Source of the DNA: Lachnospiraceae bacterium
GTDB taxonomy: Bacteria > Bacillota > Clostridia > Lachnospirales > Lachnospiraceae
Assembly (NCBI GenBank): GCA_017408735.1
Contig: JAFQUB010000005.1
Location: 1-60,691 of the forward strand
Length of the DNA stretch: 60,691 bases
Direction of reading: 5' to 3'
This document shows, piece by piece, positions 17,829 to 26,191 of the stretch (position 1 is its first letter; every line of letters starts with the position of its first letter). Under the pieces are notes generated by a model. The model made no database searches, was not told the DNA's origin, and worked only from the letters and a program-made list of their open reading frames with translations. The position numbers and the translations under genes were made by a program.

Positions 17829-18425
17829 TTATAGTTCCACCCTTCCTTCTAAAGCTCTCAACAGCGTTACTTCATCAATATACTCCAAATCTCCACCCAC
17901 CGGCACGCCGCTGGCAATGCGACTTACTTTAATTCCTGTAGGCTTAATTAATTTACTGATATACATTGCTGTGGTTTCTCCTTCCAGACTGGAATTGGTA
18001 GCAATAATCACTTCATCCACATCTTCCTGAAGTCGCACCATCAGTTCTTTTAATTTTATGTCTGCCGGCCCTATACCAAGCATAGGGGAAATCGCCCCAT
18101 GCAATACGTGGTACACACCTTCGAATTTTCCGGTTTTTTCATAGGCAGCCAAATCTCTGGGATTTTCCACTACCATAATGACACGGTGATTTCGCTTTCC
18201 ATTGCCGCAGATCGGACATACTTCGCTGTCCGTTAAGTTGTAACAATGTTTGCAGTATTGAATATTATTTCTCACCGTAACCAACGTGTCTGCAAGCTTT
18301 GTCACATTTTCTTTTGGCATATTAATAATATAAAATGCCAGACGCTGTGCAGACTTGGCACCAATTCCCGGCAATGCTGCCAGTTCTTCTATTAATTTCT
18401 GTATTTGACTGCTAAACGTTTCCAT
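17829..18425 (-). CDS. recR: Recombination protein RecR
   Basis: 198 residues, the normal length. It has the N-terminal helix-hairpin-helix (LAALPGIGAKSAQRLAF), the Cys4 zinc finger (CKHCYNLTDSEVCPICGN), and the Toprim domain (VMVVENPRDLAAYEKTG) with the C-terminal VSRIASGVPVGGDLEYID. RecR acts with RecF/RecO in loading RecA at gapped DNA. Its start overlaps the ybaB stop by one base. The dnaX-ybaB-recR order is conserved across bacteria. Confidence 0.97.
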   Translation of the reverse strand: METFSSQIQKLIEELAALPGIGAKSAQRLAFYIINMPKENVTKLADTLVTVRNNIQYCKHCYNLTDSEVCPICGNGKRNHRVIMVVENPRDLAAYEKTGKFEGVYHVLHGAISPMLGIGPADIKLKELMVRLQEDVDEVIIATNSSLEGETTAMYISKLIKPTGIKVSRIASGVPVGGDLEYIDEVTLLRALEGRVEL

Positions 18426-18775
18426 TAAAACGGTAAGCCTCCAAGACCGCCCAGTCCGCCTGTCAATTTTGACATTGCTTCTGTGGTTTCTTCCTCTACT
18501 TTACGTAATGCTTCGTTGGTAGCTGCCATAATTAAATCTTCTAACATTTCCACATCATCAGGATCTACTACTTCTTCTTTTAATTTTACTTTTGTAACTT
18601 CTTTTTTACCGGAAATAGTAATCTCTACCGCACCACCGCCGGCTGCTGCTGTAAATTCTTTTTCTTCCAGTTCTTTCTGGCTTTCTTCCATCTGGCGCTG
18701 CATACGCTGTGCCTGTTTCATCAAATTATTCATATTTCCCGGCATACCGCCTGGGAATCCTCCTCTTTTTGCCAT
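18425..18775 (-). CDS. YbaB/EbfC family nucleoid-associated protein
   Basis: 116 residues. A Gly/Met-rich start leads to [20 protein letters not shown] and the family signature of a Gly/Ala-rich beta stretch ([23 protein letters not shown]) with [12 protein letters not shown]. These dimeric proteins bind DNA with little specificity. It stands between dnaX and recR with two-base spacing to dnaX. Confidence 0.95.
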   Translation of the reverse strand: MAKRGGFPGGMPGNMNNLMKQAQRMQRQMEESQKELEEKEFTAAAGGGAVEITISGKKEVTKVKLKEEVVDPDDVEMLEDLIMAATNEALRKVEEETTEAMSKLTGGLGGLGGLPF

Positions 18776-18777
18776 TT

Positions 18778-20355
18778 TTAAAATTCCTCCTTGTTATCAT
18801 CTTCTATGGTTATTTCCATATTAATTGCCTGCTCTATATTAACATAGGTTTCCTCGAATCGGCTACCCTCATCCAGCAATCTAATTTCAATTTCGATTTC
18901 CTTCCCTATATAATCGGAAATCTGCTTTTGTAATTCATCTTTGTGGTTTTCATTTCCCACAAATCCAAAGGCTAAGTCATCTTTAAATACTATCAGAAGT
19001 CGGTTGTCTCCTGCAAGACTTAATTTTGCATTTTTCAGAAATGTCTGAACCGTCTTAGATGTATTGCGAATAATTGCCGGCCAGTTTTCTACCACCTGCT
19101 TTACTTCCTCCGGGATAGCCTTGGGAAGCGGAAGATCCGGTGCAGTGACCGGCTGTGGTTCCGGTTGGGCATAACTAACCGGTTTTGTGGACACAAAATC
19201 ACCTTTTTCCAGTTTTTCTTCCAGCTTAGTAATTCTGTCTATGACAGATTCCAGATTATTTTCCATGGCAGGTTTACATAATTTTATCAGTGCAATTTCT
19301 ATAAAAATACGTTTTTGCACTGCATATTTTATCTGACCGGATAATTCTGAAAATACCCGGATATAGCGCATCAGCCTATCCTGGTCCACCATAGTGGCTT
19401 CTTCTTTTAATCTTGCAAGATTTTCGCTGGAAATGTCCAGCACATCTTCCATATTGTCAGAAGTACTAATTAACAGTAGATTTCTTAAATACCATGTAAA
19501 ATCAATCACAAACTGCCCCAGTTCACGTCCCTGCATCACCAGTTCTTCCAACATTTTCATAAGACCCACAATATCTTCATCCAATATCCTTCGAAGAAAA
19601 CGGCTGAATACTTCCGTATCCACTGCTCCCAATACTTCCAATACATTGTCGTAAGTAAGGGTTTTTCCCAGATAAAAGGCAATACATTGGTCTAAAAGAC
19701 TTAATGCATCTCGCATGGAACCGTCTGCCGCCTTGGCAATGTAGCGGATTGCTTTTTCTTCCACTTCAATCTGCTCTGTTTTCATCAGGTCTTCCAGTCT
19801 GGAGGCTATGGTTTCAATGGTAATTCGCTTAAAATCGTACCTCTGGCATCTGGACAAAATGGTGATTGGAATCTTATGAACTTCTGTTGTTGCCAAAATA
19901 AATATTACATAGGAAGGTGGTTCTTCCAATGTTTTTAGGAGCGCATTAAACGCTCCTATGGACAGCATATGAACTTCGTCGATAATATATACCTTGTACT
20001 TTCCTTCTGCCGGTGAGTACTGTACTTCTTCTACAATTTCACGGATATTGTCCACACCATTGTTAGAAGCCGCGTCGATTTCAATCACATTCATGGAAGT
20101 ACCTGCATTAATAGAACGGCACACAGCACATTCATTGCAGGGACTTCCATTGACCGGATGCTCACAATTGACTGCCCTGGCAAAAATCTTGGCAATGGAA
20201 GTTTTACCGGTTCCTCTGGTGCCACAAAACAGATAAGCATGTCCCATTCGTTCTGCTTTTATCTGGTTTTGCAGGGTTGTAACAATATGACTCTGTCCTT
20301 TCACATCCTCAAAATTATCCGGACGGAACTTTCTATAAAGGGCAGTATATGCCAT
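18778..20355 (-). CDS. dnaX: DNA polymerase III subunit gamma/tau
   Basis: 525 residues from the ATG at 20355 (AGGAAG eight bases upstream); a GTG three codons earlier is possible. The clamp-loader ATPase has Walker [10 protein letters not shown], the zinc cysteines [16 protein letters not shown], Walker B IIDEVHML and the arginine-finger region [10 protein letters not shown]. Domain III follows and a shorter, Pro-rich linker and C-terminal domain end the protein. It loads the sliding clamp at the replication fork. It follows pfkA by 33 bases. Confidence 0.96.
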   Translation of the reverse strand: MAYTALYRKFRPDNFEDVKGQSHIVTTLQNQIKAERMGHAYLFCGTRGTGKTSIAKIFARAVNCEHPVNGSPCNECAVCRSINAGTSMNVIEIDAASNNGVDNIREIVEEVQYSPAEGKYKVYIIDEVHMLSIGAFNALLKTLEEPPSYVIFILATTEVHKIPITILSRCQRYDFKRITIETIASRLEDLMKTEQIEVEEKAIRYIAKAADGSMRDALSLLDQCIAFYLGKTLTYDNVLEVLGAVDTEVFSRFLRRILDEDIVGLMKMLEELVMQGRELGQFVIDFTWYLRNLLLISTSDNMEDVLDISSENLARLKEEATMVDQDRLMRYIRVFSELSGQIKYAVQKRIFIEIALIKLCKPAMENNLESVIDRITKLEEKLEKGDFVSTKPVSYAQPEPQPVTAPDLPLPKAIPEEVKQVVENWPAIIRNTSKTVQTFLKNAKLSLAGDNRLLIVFKDDLAFGFVGNENHKDELQKQISDYIGKEIEIEIRLLDEGSRFEETYVNIEQAINMEITIEDDNKEEF

Positions 20356-20388
20356 GTTTTTCACTTCCTATTCTTCAATTTCTTGTTT

Positions 20389-21465
20389 CTATTCATCTCC
20401 GAAACTGATTCCTAACAATCTGGTTTCTTTGATAATCGGTGACTGCGGATCCACCATTTTCAGTGTTCCTGCCACATCGGAGAGTTTTGTTTTTGAAATC
20501 TCTCCATTCACCACAGATGCCATATATCCATATTCTTTATCAATAATCATCTGTGCTGCCGCTGCTCCCAGTCTTGTGGATAAAACTCTGTCGTATGGAC
20601 ATGGTGCACCACCTCTCTGGGTATGTCCCGGAACGGTAACTCTTACTTCCTGACCTGTTTTCTTTAAAATCTGGTCAGCAATTTCGTAAGATACGGTTGG
20701 ATATTTTCTGTTTTTTACTTTTTCCTTATATGCTTTCTTGCCCAAAGCTGCATCTTCTTTGGAAATAGCCCCTTCTGCCACTGCAAGAATGGTAAAACGC
20801 TTTCCTGCTTTTCTACGTTTCTCTATGGCTGCAATTACATTGTCAATATCGTATGGAATTTCCGGAAGGAGTATTACGTCTGCTCCACCTGCAATTCCTG
20901 CATACAAAGTAAGCCATCCTACTTTATGTCCCATAACTTCCACAATGAAAACACGACTATGAGAATCTGCTGTGGTATGAATACAGTCGATTGCATTGGT
21001 TGCAATGTCTACTGCACTTTGGAATCCAAAGGTCATTTCTGTTCCATATATATCATTGTCAATGGTTTTTGGCAATGATACCACATTCAAACCTTCTTCA
21101 CTTAACAGATTTGCAGTTTTCTGTGTTCCGTTTCCGCCCAATACCACCAGACAGTCCAGTTTTAATTTATGATAAGTATCCTTCATGGCTTTCACTTTAT
21201 CAATGCCATCTTCCCCTATGACACGCATCAATTTAAATGGCTGTCTTGAAGTGCCGAGAATGGTGCCGCCTTTTGTAAGTATTCCCGAAAAATCTTCCGG
21301 TTTCATAATACGGTAGTTCCCATGGATCAACCCTTTGTATCCTTCCTGAAATCCATAAATTTCAACGTCTTTCAAATTGTGATACAATGCCTTCACCACT
21401 CCACGCATGGTTGCGTTTAACGCCTGACAATCTCCACCGCTGGTTAACATTCCAATTCTTTTCAT
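20389..21465 (-). CDS. pfkA: 6-phosphofructokinase with unusual active-site signature
   Basis: 358 residues, longer than the 320 of classic ATP enzymes. It phosphorylates fructose 6-phosphate in glycolysis. Present are the N-terminal GMLTSGGDCQALNA, VEVMGHKVGWLT, the base in PKTIDND and VRVTVPGHTQRGG. The position-103/104 motif reads GGNGT rather than GGDGS, so Asp103 (E. coli number) is Asn; Gly104 is ATP-like. Lys is found at position 124 (PKTIDND), as in PPi-type enzymes. ATP use is still the better guess because of Gly104. A strong promoter and a palindrome lie upstream. Confidence 0.9.
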   Translation of the reverse strand: MKRIGMLTSGGDCQALNATMRGVVKALYHNLKDVEIYGFQEGYKGLIHGNYRIMKPEDFSGILTKGGTILGTSRQPFKLMRVIGEDGIDKVKAMKDTYHKLKLDCLVVLGGNGTQKTANLLSEEGLNVVSLPKTIDNDIYGTEMTFGFQSAVDIATNAIDCIHTTADSHSRVFIVEVMGHKVGWLTLYAGIAGGADVILLPEIPYDIDNVIAAIEKRRKAGKRFTILAVAEGAISKEDAALGKKAYKEKVKNRKYPTVSYEIADQILKKTGQEVRVTVPGHTQRGGAPCPYDRVLSTRLGAAAAQMIIDKEYGYMASVVNGEISKTKLSDVAGTLKMVDPQSPIIKETRLLGISFGDE

Positions 21466-21524
21466 AGAACCACTCCCATTCTTATGTTTTTTATAGCTTT
21501 ACACCCCAAAGCTCATATAGTTTG

Positions 21525-21553
21525 ATTATATAATATTTTGGGGTTCATAACAA
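21525..21553 (-). promoter_or_regulatory. pfkA promoter
   Basis: Minus-strand -35 TTGTTA (21548-21553), 17-base spacer, perfect -10 TATAAT (21525-21530). The leader to the ATG at 21465 is about 50 bases. Confidence 0.75.
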
Positions 21554-21573
21554 TACTTTTGTAAACAAAAGTA
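21554..21573. promoter_or_regulatory. Palindrome abutting the pfkA -35 element
   Basis: TACTTTTG and CAAAAGTA form a perfect 8-bp inverted repeat around TAAA. It begins one base upstream of the pfkA -35 and lies about 45 bases upstream of the divergent chemotaxis-receptor promoter, a position suited to a regulator of one or both genes. Confidence 0.5.
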
Positions 21574-21618
21574 CAGATGCTAAGGTAGGTTTTTCCTGTC
21601 GAACCCAACGGCAAATCA

Positions 21619-21647
21619 TTGACACTTTTCCCAAAAAGTAGTAAAAT
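21619..21647 (+). promoter_or_regulatory. Promoter of the chemotaxis receptor gene
   Basis: TTGACA (21619-21624), 17-base spacer, TAAAAT (21642-21647). This looks like a sigma-A promoter rather than a sigma-28 motility promoter (TAAA...GCCGATAA), which was not seen. Confidence 0.7.
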
Positions 21648-21693
21648 TTTAGACATAAATTGTTTGTTTTTAACAAATTTAGGAGGGACAAGT

Positions 21694-23106
21694 ATGGGAA
21701 GAACGATTGGAAAAAAGGTATTACTAATGATTAGTGCACTGGGGATTCTATTAATCGGAATAGTTTTAGCCAATGTATCTGCACTATCCATTATGAACAA
21801 TTACAACAAGCAGCTCAACAGTGACATCAACGAATATTTCACTGCTGCCAGCAATGGCAATACCGCCGAACTGGAATCACTACACGAAGATTTAATTTCC
21901 ACGCTCGGGCACAGCAATGCAAGAATCGAGGGAACTTACATATTTGATATAGGATTGATTGTGGTTGTAATTATCGCTATGGCTATTGTTATCTTGATAG
22001 CAAACAAAATCATTGCAGCTCCTGCCAAGAAAGCAGACCGTCATTTAACTGAAATCGTAGAAAAGTTAAAGAACAACAGAGGAGATTTAACCGAACGAAT
22101 CAAGGTGGAATCTCGGGACGAAATCGGTCATCTGGTAACCGGTATCAATGGTTTCATAGAACATTTACAAGGCGTTATGCAGCTTTTACAGAATAATACG
22201 GTCAAAATACTAAATGCCACAGATGATATTAATTATCAGGTAAAAGACTCCAGCGAAAATGCAGTAAATGTATCTGCTGCCACGGAACAACTTTCCGCCA
22301 GCATGCAGGAAATTTCAGCTACTTTGGATGAAATCGCCACAGGCAGCAAAGGAATTTTAGAAGAAGTCCAAAACATCAGTCACACAGCCGGCAATGGTGC
22401 CGAAATGGTAAAAGACATTAAACATCGCGCTACTGATATGTATGATGAAACTGTAGAAAGCAAAGAAACCGCCACCTCTGTTATTAATAACATTCGAGAT
22501 GCTTTAACAGTAGCTGTAGAAGAAAGTAAAAGTGTTCAAAAAATTAATGAATTAACAGATGATATTTTAAGTATTACAAGCCAGACAAACTTACTGGCGC
22601 TAAATGCTTCCATTGAAGCCGCAAGAGCCGGTGAGGCAGGAAAAGGATTTGCCGTTGTTGCAGACGAAATTCGTGTCCTGGCAGACAGCAGCCGTGATGC
22701 TGCCAACAACATTCAGAATATCAGTGTTTTAGTGACAAGCGCTGTAGAAAAGCTTGCAAGCAATGCTGAAAACATGTTGAATTTCGTAGACGAAAAAGTA
22801 ATGCATGATTACGATGGTTTTGTTGAAGTTGCCAACCAGTACCAGGCAGATGCTGACCATATGAACAATATTTTAAACGAATTTGCAAGTAAATCTTCCG
22901 GAATGGAATCCACAATGAGTACCATGAACACCGGTCTTGAGGATATTTCCGTTGCCGTGGACGAAAGTGCTAAAGGTGTTGCCAGCGTAGCTGAAAGTGC
23001 CGTGAAGCTGGTAAGTGCCATTTCTAATATTCAGCAGGCAACCGAGCAGAGTCAGGAAATTTCAAGAGAACTGCAGGACGAAGCCTGCCGGTTTGAACGT
23101 GTATAA
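21694..23106 (+). CDS. Methyl-accepting chemotaxis protein
   Basis: 470 residues from the ATG at 21694 with AGGAGG seven bases upstream; upstream in-frame codons lie inside the promoter. Transmembrane helix one is at about residues 8-30 and helix two at about 85-110. The extracellular part between them is only about 55 residues, too short for a Cache or four-helix ligand domain. A HAMP region (about 110-165) and the signalling domain follow, with the invariant hairpin tip as [20 protein letters not shown]. No other chemotaxis gene is nearby. It ends in a good terminator. Confidence 0.93.
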   Translation: MGRTIGKKVLLMISALGILLIGIVLANVSALSIMNNYNKQLNSDINEYFTAASNGNTAELESLHEDLISTLGHSNARIEGTYIFDIGLIVVVIIAMAIVILIANKIIAAPAKKADRHLTEIVEKLKNNRGDLTERIKVESRDEIGHLVTGINGFIEHLQGVMQLLQNNTVKILNATDDINYQVKDSSENAVNVSAATEQLSASMQEISATLDEIATGSKGILEEVQNISHTAGNGAEMVKDIKHRATDMYDETVESKETATSVINNIRDALTVAVEESKSVQKINELTDDILSITSQTNLLALNASIEAARAGEAGKGFAVVADEIRVLADSSRDAANNIQNISVLVTSAVEKLASNAENMLNFVDEKVMHDYDGFVEVANQYQADADHMNNILNEFASKSSGMESTMSTMNTGLEDISVAVDESAKGVASVAESAVKLVSAISNIQQATEQSQEISRELQDEACRFERV

Positions 23107-23117
23107 TTTATACTAAC

Positions 23118-23152
23118 TAAAAGAGAGGTTGCCATGGCAACCTCTCTTTTGT
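23118..23152 (+). terminator. Terminator of the chemotaxis receptor gene
   Basis: AGAGAGGTTGCC pairs with GGCAACCTCTCT, followed by TTTGTAG. It lies 12 bases after the stop and just before the convergent Na/Pi gene. Confidence 0.85.
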
Positions 23153-23164
23153 AGTTTCAAAAGA

Positions 23165-24820
23165 TTATTTTTCTTTGACAACTTCCCACATATTAGTACA
23201 ATAGAACAAAGTCTGTTCATAGCCGGACAGAACATCCAAAAATGCCATACCCGCATCAGAGGTACATGTTCCCATCTGTAATCTTTTCATATGATTTTTC
23301 TTTGATTTTTTCAAGCTTCGTTTCAGGGCAAGCACTTTTTCATACGGATTATCAAATTTACTTAAGGATTCATTTTCTACGAAATCACTTGTGTGTTTTA
23401 ACACTTCCATGATTCCTTTCCAAATTTCTTCCAGTTCTTCCTTTGCCATATCAGAAAAGCTTCTGTTCTTTTTATTCAGCTTTTTGCCCGCTTTTGCTAC
23501 CTGGAACATCTGGGTGGTAATTCCTTTCATTTCTCCTGTAATCTGTAGCAGGAAACTGACAGCATAATGATCCTTATTGGCAAGAATACAGTAAGATAAG
23601 TCTACCAGATATTCATTGAAATAATCTATTTCCATTTCAATGTTCTCGTATTTTTCCTTTATTTTTTCAAATTTATCACTGTTGTAATTATATATCAGTT
23701 CATATGTATACTCTGCAAACTCAAACATTTCTTCCATAATACTTCTGGATACTTCCTGAGATTGGGCCACTGCAAATGCAGGCTTTTCCAAAAAGCGTTT
23801 ATCCAATAATTCCATGCGATGGCTCACTTCTTTTTTCTCATCTTCCTTCAGCGGTAATGCTACATAAGCAAGTTTTACCAGCACTTTGTTAAATGGAAGT
23901 AATAAAATTGTTGCTGCCACATTAAAACAACTGTGAATAATTGCTATTCCTGTTTCATTTGCTGCCTGGTCTAAAAATGCATAGTCCACAAATACATTAC
24001 TTGCATAAAATGCCACCATAAACACGGTTGTTCCAATCACATTAAAAAACAAATGTATTAATGCTGTTCTTTTAGAATTTCTATTTGCACCTACTGCAGA
24101 TAAGATTGCCGTAATACATGTTCCAATATTCTGCCCCATAATTACAGGCAAAGCTACTGAATACTTAATGGTTCCTGTGGCACAGAGCGCCTGCAAAATA
24201 CCTACAGATGCCGATGAGCTTTGTATAATAGCCGTTAAAATTGTTCCGGCTAACAAACCAAGTATTGGATTGGAGAACATGGTCATAAGATTTGCAAATT
24301 CCGGTACATCTGCCAACGGTTCCACCGATGCGCTCATGGACATCATACCGCTCATTAGTATGGCAAATCCTAAGAAAATTGTGCCCAAATCATTCTTTTT
24401 CTCTTTTTTGCAAAACATGATAAGTATAATTCCGATAAATGCCAAAACAGGGGAAAATGATGATGGTTTTAACAACTGCATTAACAAACTTTCTCCCTGA
24501 ATTCCGGTCATACTTAACAGCCATGATGTAACTGTAGTTCCTATGTTAGCACCCATAATTACCCCAACAGCCTGTGTCAATTCCATAATTCCGGAATTAA
24601 CAAAACCTACCACCATAACTGTGGTCGCTGATGATGACTGTATTACCGCTGTAACTGCCAACCCCAATGCCACCCCTTTTAATGGACTGGAGGTTAACTT
24701 CTGCAAGATTGTTTCCAGTTTTCCACCGGATAATTTTTTTAACCCATCTCCCATCACATTCATTCCGTAAAGGAATAAAGCCAAACCGCCAAGTAACGTA
24801 ACTATATTAAATATTGTCAT
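23165..24820 (-). CDS. Na/Pi cotransporter family protein with PhoU-like C-terminal domain
   Basis: 551 residues. The N-terminal 310 residues are membrane segments with the duplicated SLC34/NptA signature, seen as AVIQSSSATTVMVVGFVNSG and again as AIIQSSSASVGILQALC, plus GANIGTTVTSW and GQNIGTCITA. Residues about 330-550 are a cytoplasmic helical PhoU-like domain. It probably imports phosphate with sodium. GAGGATG precedes the ATG. A 36-residue membrane peptide gene lies 38 bases upstream on the same strand. Confidence 0.92.
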   Translation of the reverse strand: MTIFNIVTLLGGLALFLYGMNVMGDGLKKLSGGKLETILQKLTSSPLKGVALGLAVTAVIQSSSATTVMVVGFVNSGIMELTQAVGVIMGANIGTTVTSWLLSMTGIQGESLLMQLLKPSSFSPVLAFIGIILIMFCKKEKKNDLGTIFLGFAILMSGMMSMSASVEPLADVPEFANLMTMFSNPILGLLAGTILTAIIQSSSASVGILQALCATGTIKYSVALPVIMGQNIGTCITAILSAVGANRNSKRTALIHLFFNVIGTTVFMVAFYASNVFVDYAFLDQAANETGIAIIHSCFNVAATILLLPFNKVLVKLAYVALPLKEDEKKEVSHRMELLDKRFLEKPAFAVAQSQEVSRSIMEEMFEFAEYTYELIYNYNSDKFEKIKEKYENIEMEIDYFNEYLVDLSYCILANKDHYAVSFLLQITGEMKGITTQMFQVAKAGKKLNKKNRSFSDMAKEELEEIWKGIMEVLKHTSDFVENESLSKFDNPYEKVLALKRSLKKSKKNHMKRLQMGTCTSDAGMAFLDVLSGYEQTLFYCTNMWEVVKEK

Positions 24821-24858
24821 AAATTCATCCTCAACTACTTTTCACTTGTATTTTCTAA

Positions 24859-24969
24859 CTACTTATTGCTTTCTTTCTGTTCCTTGGTTCCGATTGTATC
24901 GAAAAACCAAACTGCTACGGTAACTGCAATTACCGCTACCGTTAACACGCCTGCAAATATATCTTCCAT
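24859..24969 (-). CDS. 36-residue single-pass membrane peptide
   Basis: ATG at 24969 with GGAGG nine bases upstream, stop TAG at 24859. The translation begins MEDIFAGVLTVAVIAV and ends TKEQKESNK. A short acidic start, one hydrophobic helix of about 20 residues with a terminal WFF, and a charged Lys/Glu tail give a clear single-pass architecture. It is too short to be listed by usual gene callers. It directly precedes the Na/Pi transporter on the same strand, so it may be an accessory subunit or regulator of it, by analogy with other small transporter peptides. That role is inference. Confidence 0.65.
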   Translation of the reverse strand: MEDIFAGVLTVAVIAVTVAVWFFDTIGTKEQKESNK

Positions 24970-25003
24970 TCTAGCTTTCCTCCATTTCAGATGCACTCAA
25001 ATA

Positions 25004-25042
25004 AGGCATATGTTTATATATTTCTAAATATATAATATGCCT
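25004..25042. promoter_or_regulatory. 39-bp imperfect palindrome upstream of the membrane peptide/transporter genes
   Basis: AGGCATAT (25004-25011) pairs with ATATGCCT (25035-25042), and the inner TTATATATTT pairs with AAATATATAA, giving an almost continuous 18-bp inverted repeat. It lies 35 bases upstream of the peptide ATG, over the likely promoter region. It fits an operator better than a terminator because no T-run follows. Confidence 0.5.
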
Positions 25043-25073
25043 GATTTATATTATTTTTGCGTACCAAAACAAA

Positions 25074-25090
25074 CCTATGGATTACATAGG
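25074..25090 (-). terminator. Terminator of the 25119-25517 gene
   Basis: CCTATG pairs with CATAGG around a five-base loop, followed on the minus strand by TTTGTTTTGG, 28 bases after the stop. A short stem but a correct T-tract. Confidence 0.55.
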
Positions 25091-25118
25091 CTGACATTTC
25101 TGCATTAGAAGAAAATAT

Positions 25119-25517
25119 TTATTTTTTTCCGTCCTTTTCATGGATATATTTCAAGACAACAGCCCTTCCGTACAATTCAGGAAATTGTACTGTACACGCC
25201 GCAGTATGAAAATTAGAAAATCTGTGGATAAATTCATCCACATACGCCAAGAAAAGAGATGCCCGTAAATCATTTCGATTGTAGGAGCTGTTTCTAACGT
25301 TTTTTACGTAGGAAGCTCCGCGAAGTCCCAGCATCTCCGTAGTACATGATTCACTGTTGATAATCTGAGAGTTTTGTGAATCAATAAATAAGTTGCCTGT
25401 GTTTTCTGAAGTGCATCCAAAATAAGAATCTGCTTTCGTTTCCTCTAAGCACATTCCTGAAAAAAATATACATATTAACAACAAAAAAGTTATTATATGC
25501 CTATTTCTTGTCTGCAC
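25119..25517 (-). CDS. Small secreted hypothetical protein
   Basis: 132 residues from the GTG at 25517, which has GGAGG eight bases upstream; the GTG at 25526 overlaps that site. A signal peptide (HIITFLLLICIFFSG) leads to a mature part of about 105 residues with four cysteines (one in the signal region CLEE, then FGCTSEN, ESCTTE, TAACTVQ). The ending AACTVQFPELYGRAVVLKYIHEKDGKK is distinctive, but I do not recognise the family. It lies downstream of trpF on the same strand with 47 bases between and has its own terminator. Confidence 0.6.
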   Translation of the reverse strand: MQTRNRHIITFLLLICIFFSGMCLEETKADSYFGCTSENTGNLFIDSQNSQIINSESCTTEMLGLRGASYVKNVRNSSYNRNDLRASLFLAYVDEFIHRFSNFHTAACTVQFPELYGRAVVLKYIHEKDGKK

Positions 25518-25573
25518 AACAGCCACCTCCAGTGTAACTATAACACAGAAGGTTTTAAAAATCCACCATATTT

Positions 25574-26179
25574 TTACACCATTTTAACTTGTTCTACAAA
25601 AAGTTTAACCTTTTCTTCATCTTTTCCTAATTTATCCTCATATTCGACACCGGAGGACACATCCACGCCATCCGGTTTAAGATAGTTAATTGCTTCTCGC
25701 ACATTGCCCGGATGCAGTCCCCCTGCCAGAAAAAGCATTTTTTCATCTCTGGGTATATTCTTGACCAGACTCCAGTCAAATGTTTTTCCGCTGCCCGGCT
25801 CTTGGGCATCAAACACATAGCCTGCAATTTGGGGATTCGCATGGTAAATTTCATAGTCATCCATGTCCTTTATGTTAAAAGCCTTTAGAACAGGCAATGT
25901 CACCTGTTCTAACAGACCTTCCTGCAATTTTCCATGAATCTGGATATAATCAAAGCCCGCCTGCTCGATTTCCCGAAGCTGCTCCATGGAAGGCTCCACA
26001 ACTACCGCCACCTTCTGAATTTCTTTATTTAGAGCAGACATAATTTCCTTTGCCTGTTCTATGGTAATAGAACGCTTGCTTTTCGGAAAAAACAACACCA
26101 TTCCCGCAAAATCCACCTGATTAGCGTTCAAATATTCTGCTTCTTTTTTATTTGTCAAACCACATATTTTAATTTTCAT
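25574..26179 (-). CDS. trpF: Phosphoribosylanthranilate isomerase
   Basis: 201 residues. The TIM-barrel isomerase of tryptophan synthesis converts phosphoribosylanthranilate to the carboxyphenylamino-deoxyribulose phosphate. The catalytic Cys is in the N-terminal KICGLTNKKEAEYL motif and the catalytic Asp in FDAQEPGSGKTFDW. The phosphate loops are visible as LAGGLHPGNVREAI and GVDVSSGVEYEDKLGKD. GAGGAAA precedes the ATG. No other trp gene is present; it follows the GntR-DUF5808 operon by 12 bases, so it may be read through from it. Confidence 0.93.
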   Translation of the reverse strand: MKIKICGLTNKKEAEYLNANQVDFAGMVLFFPKSKRSITIEQAKEIMSALNKEIQKVAVVVEPSMEQLREIEQAGFDYIQIHGKLQEGLLEQVTLPVLKAFNIKDMDDYEIYHANPQIAGYVFDAQEPGSGKTFDWSLVKNIPRDEKMLFLAGGLHPGNVREAINYLKPDGVDVSSGVEYEDKLGKDEEKVKLFVEQVKMV

Positions 26180-26191
26180 TTTGATTTCCTC

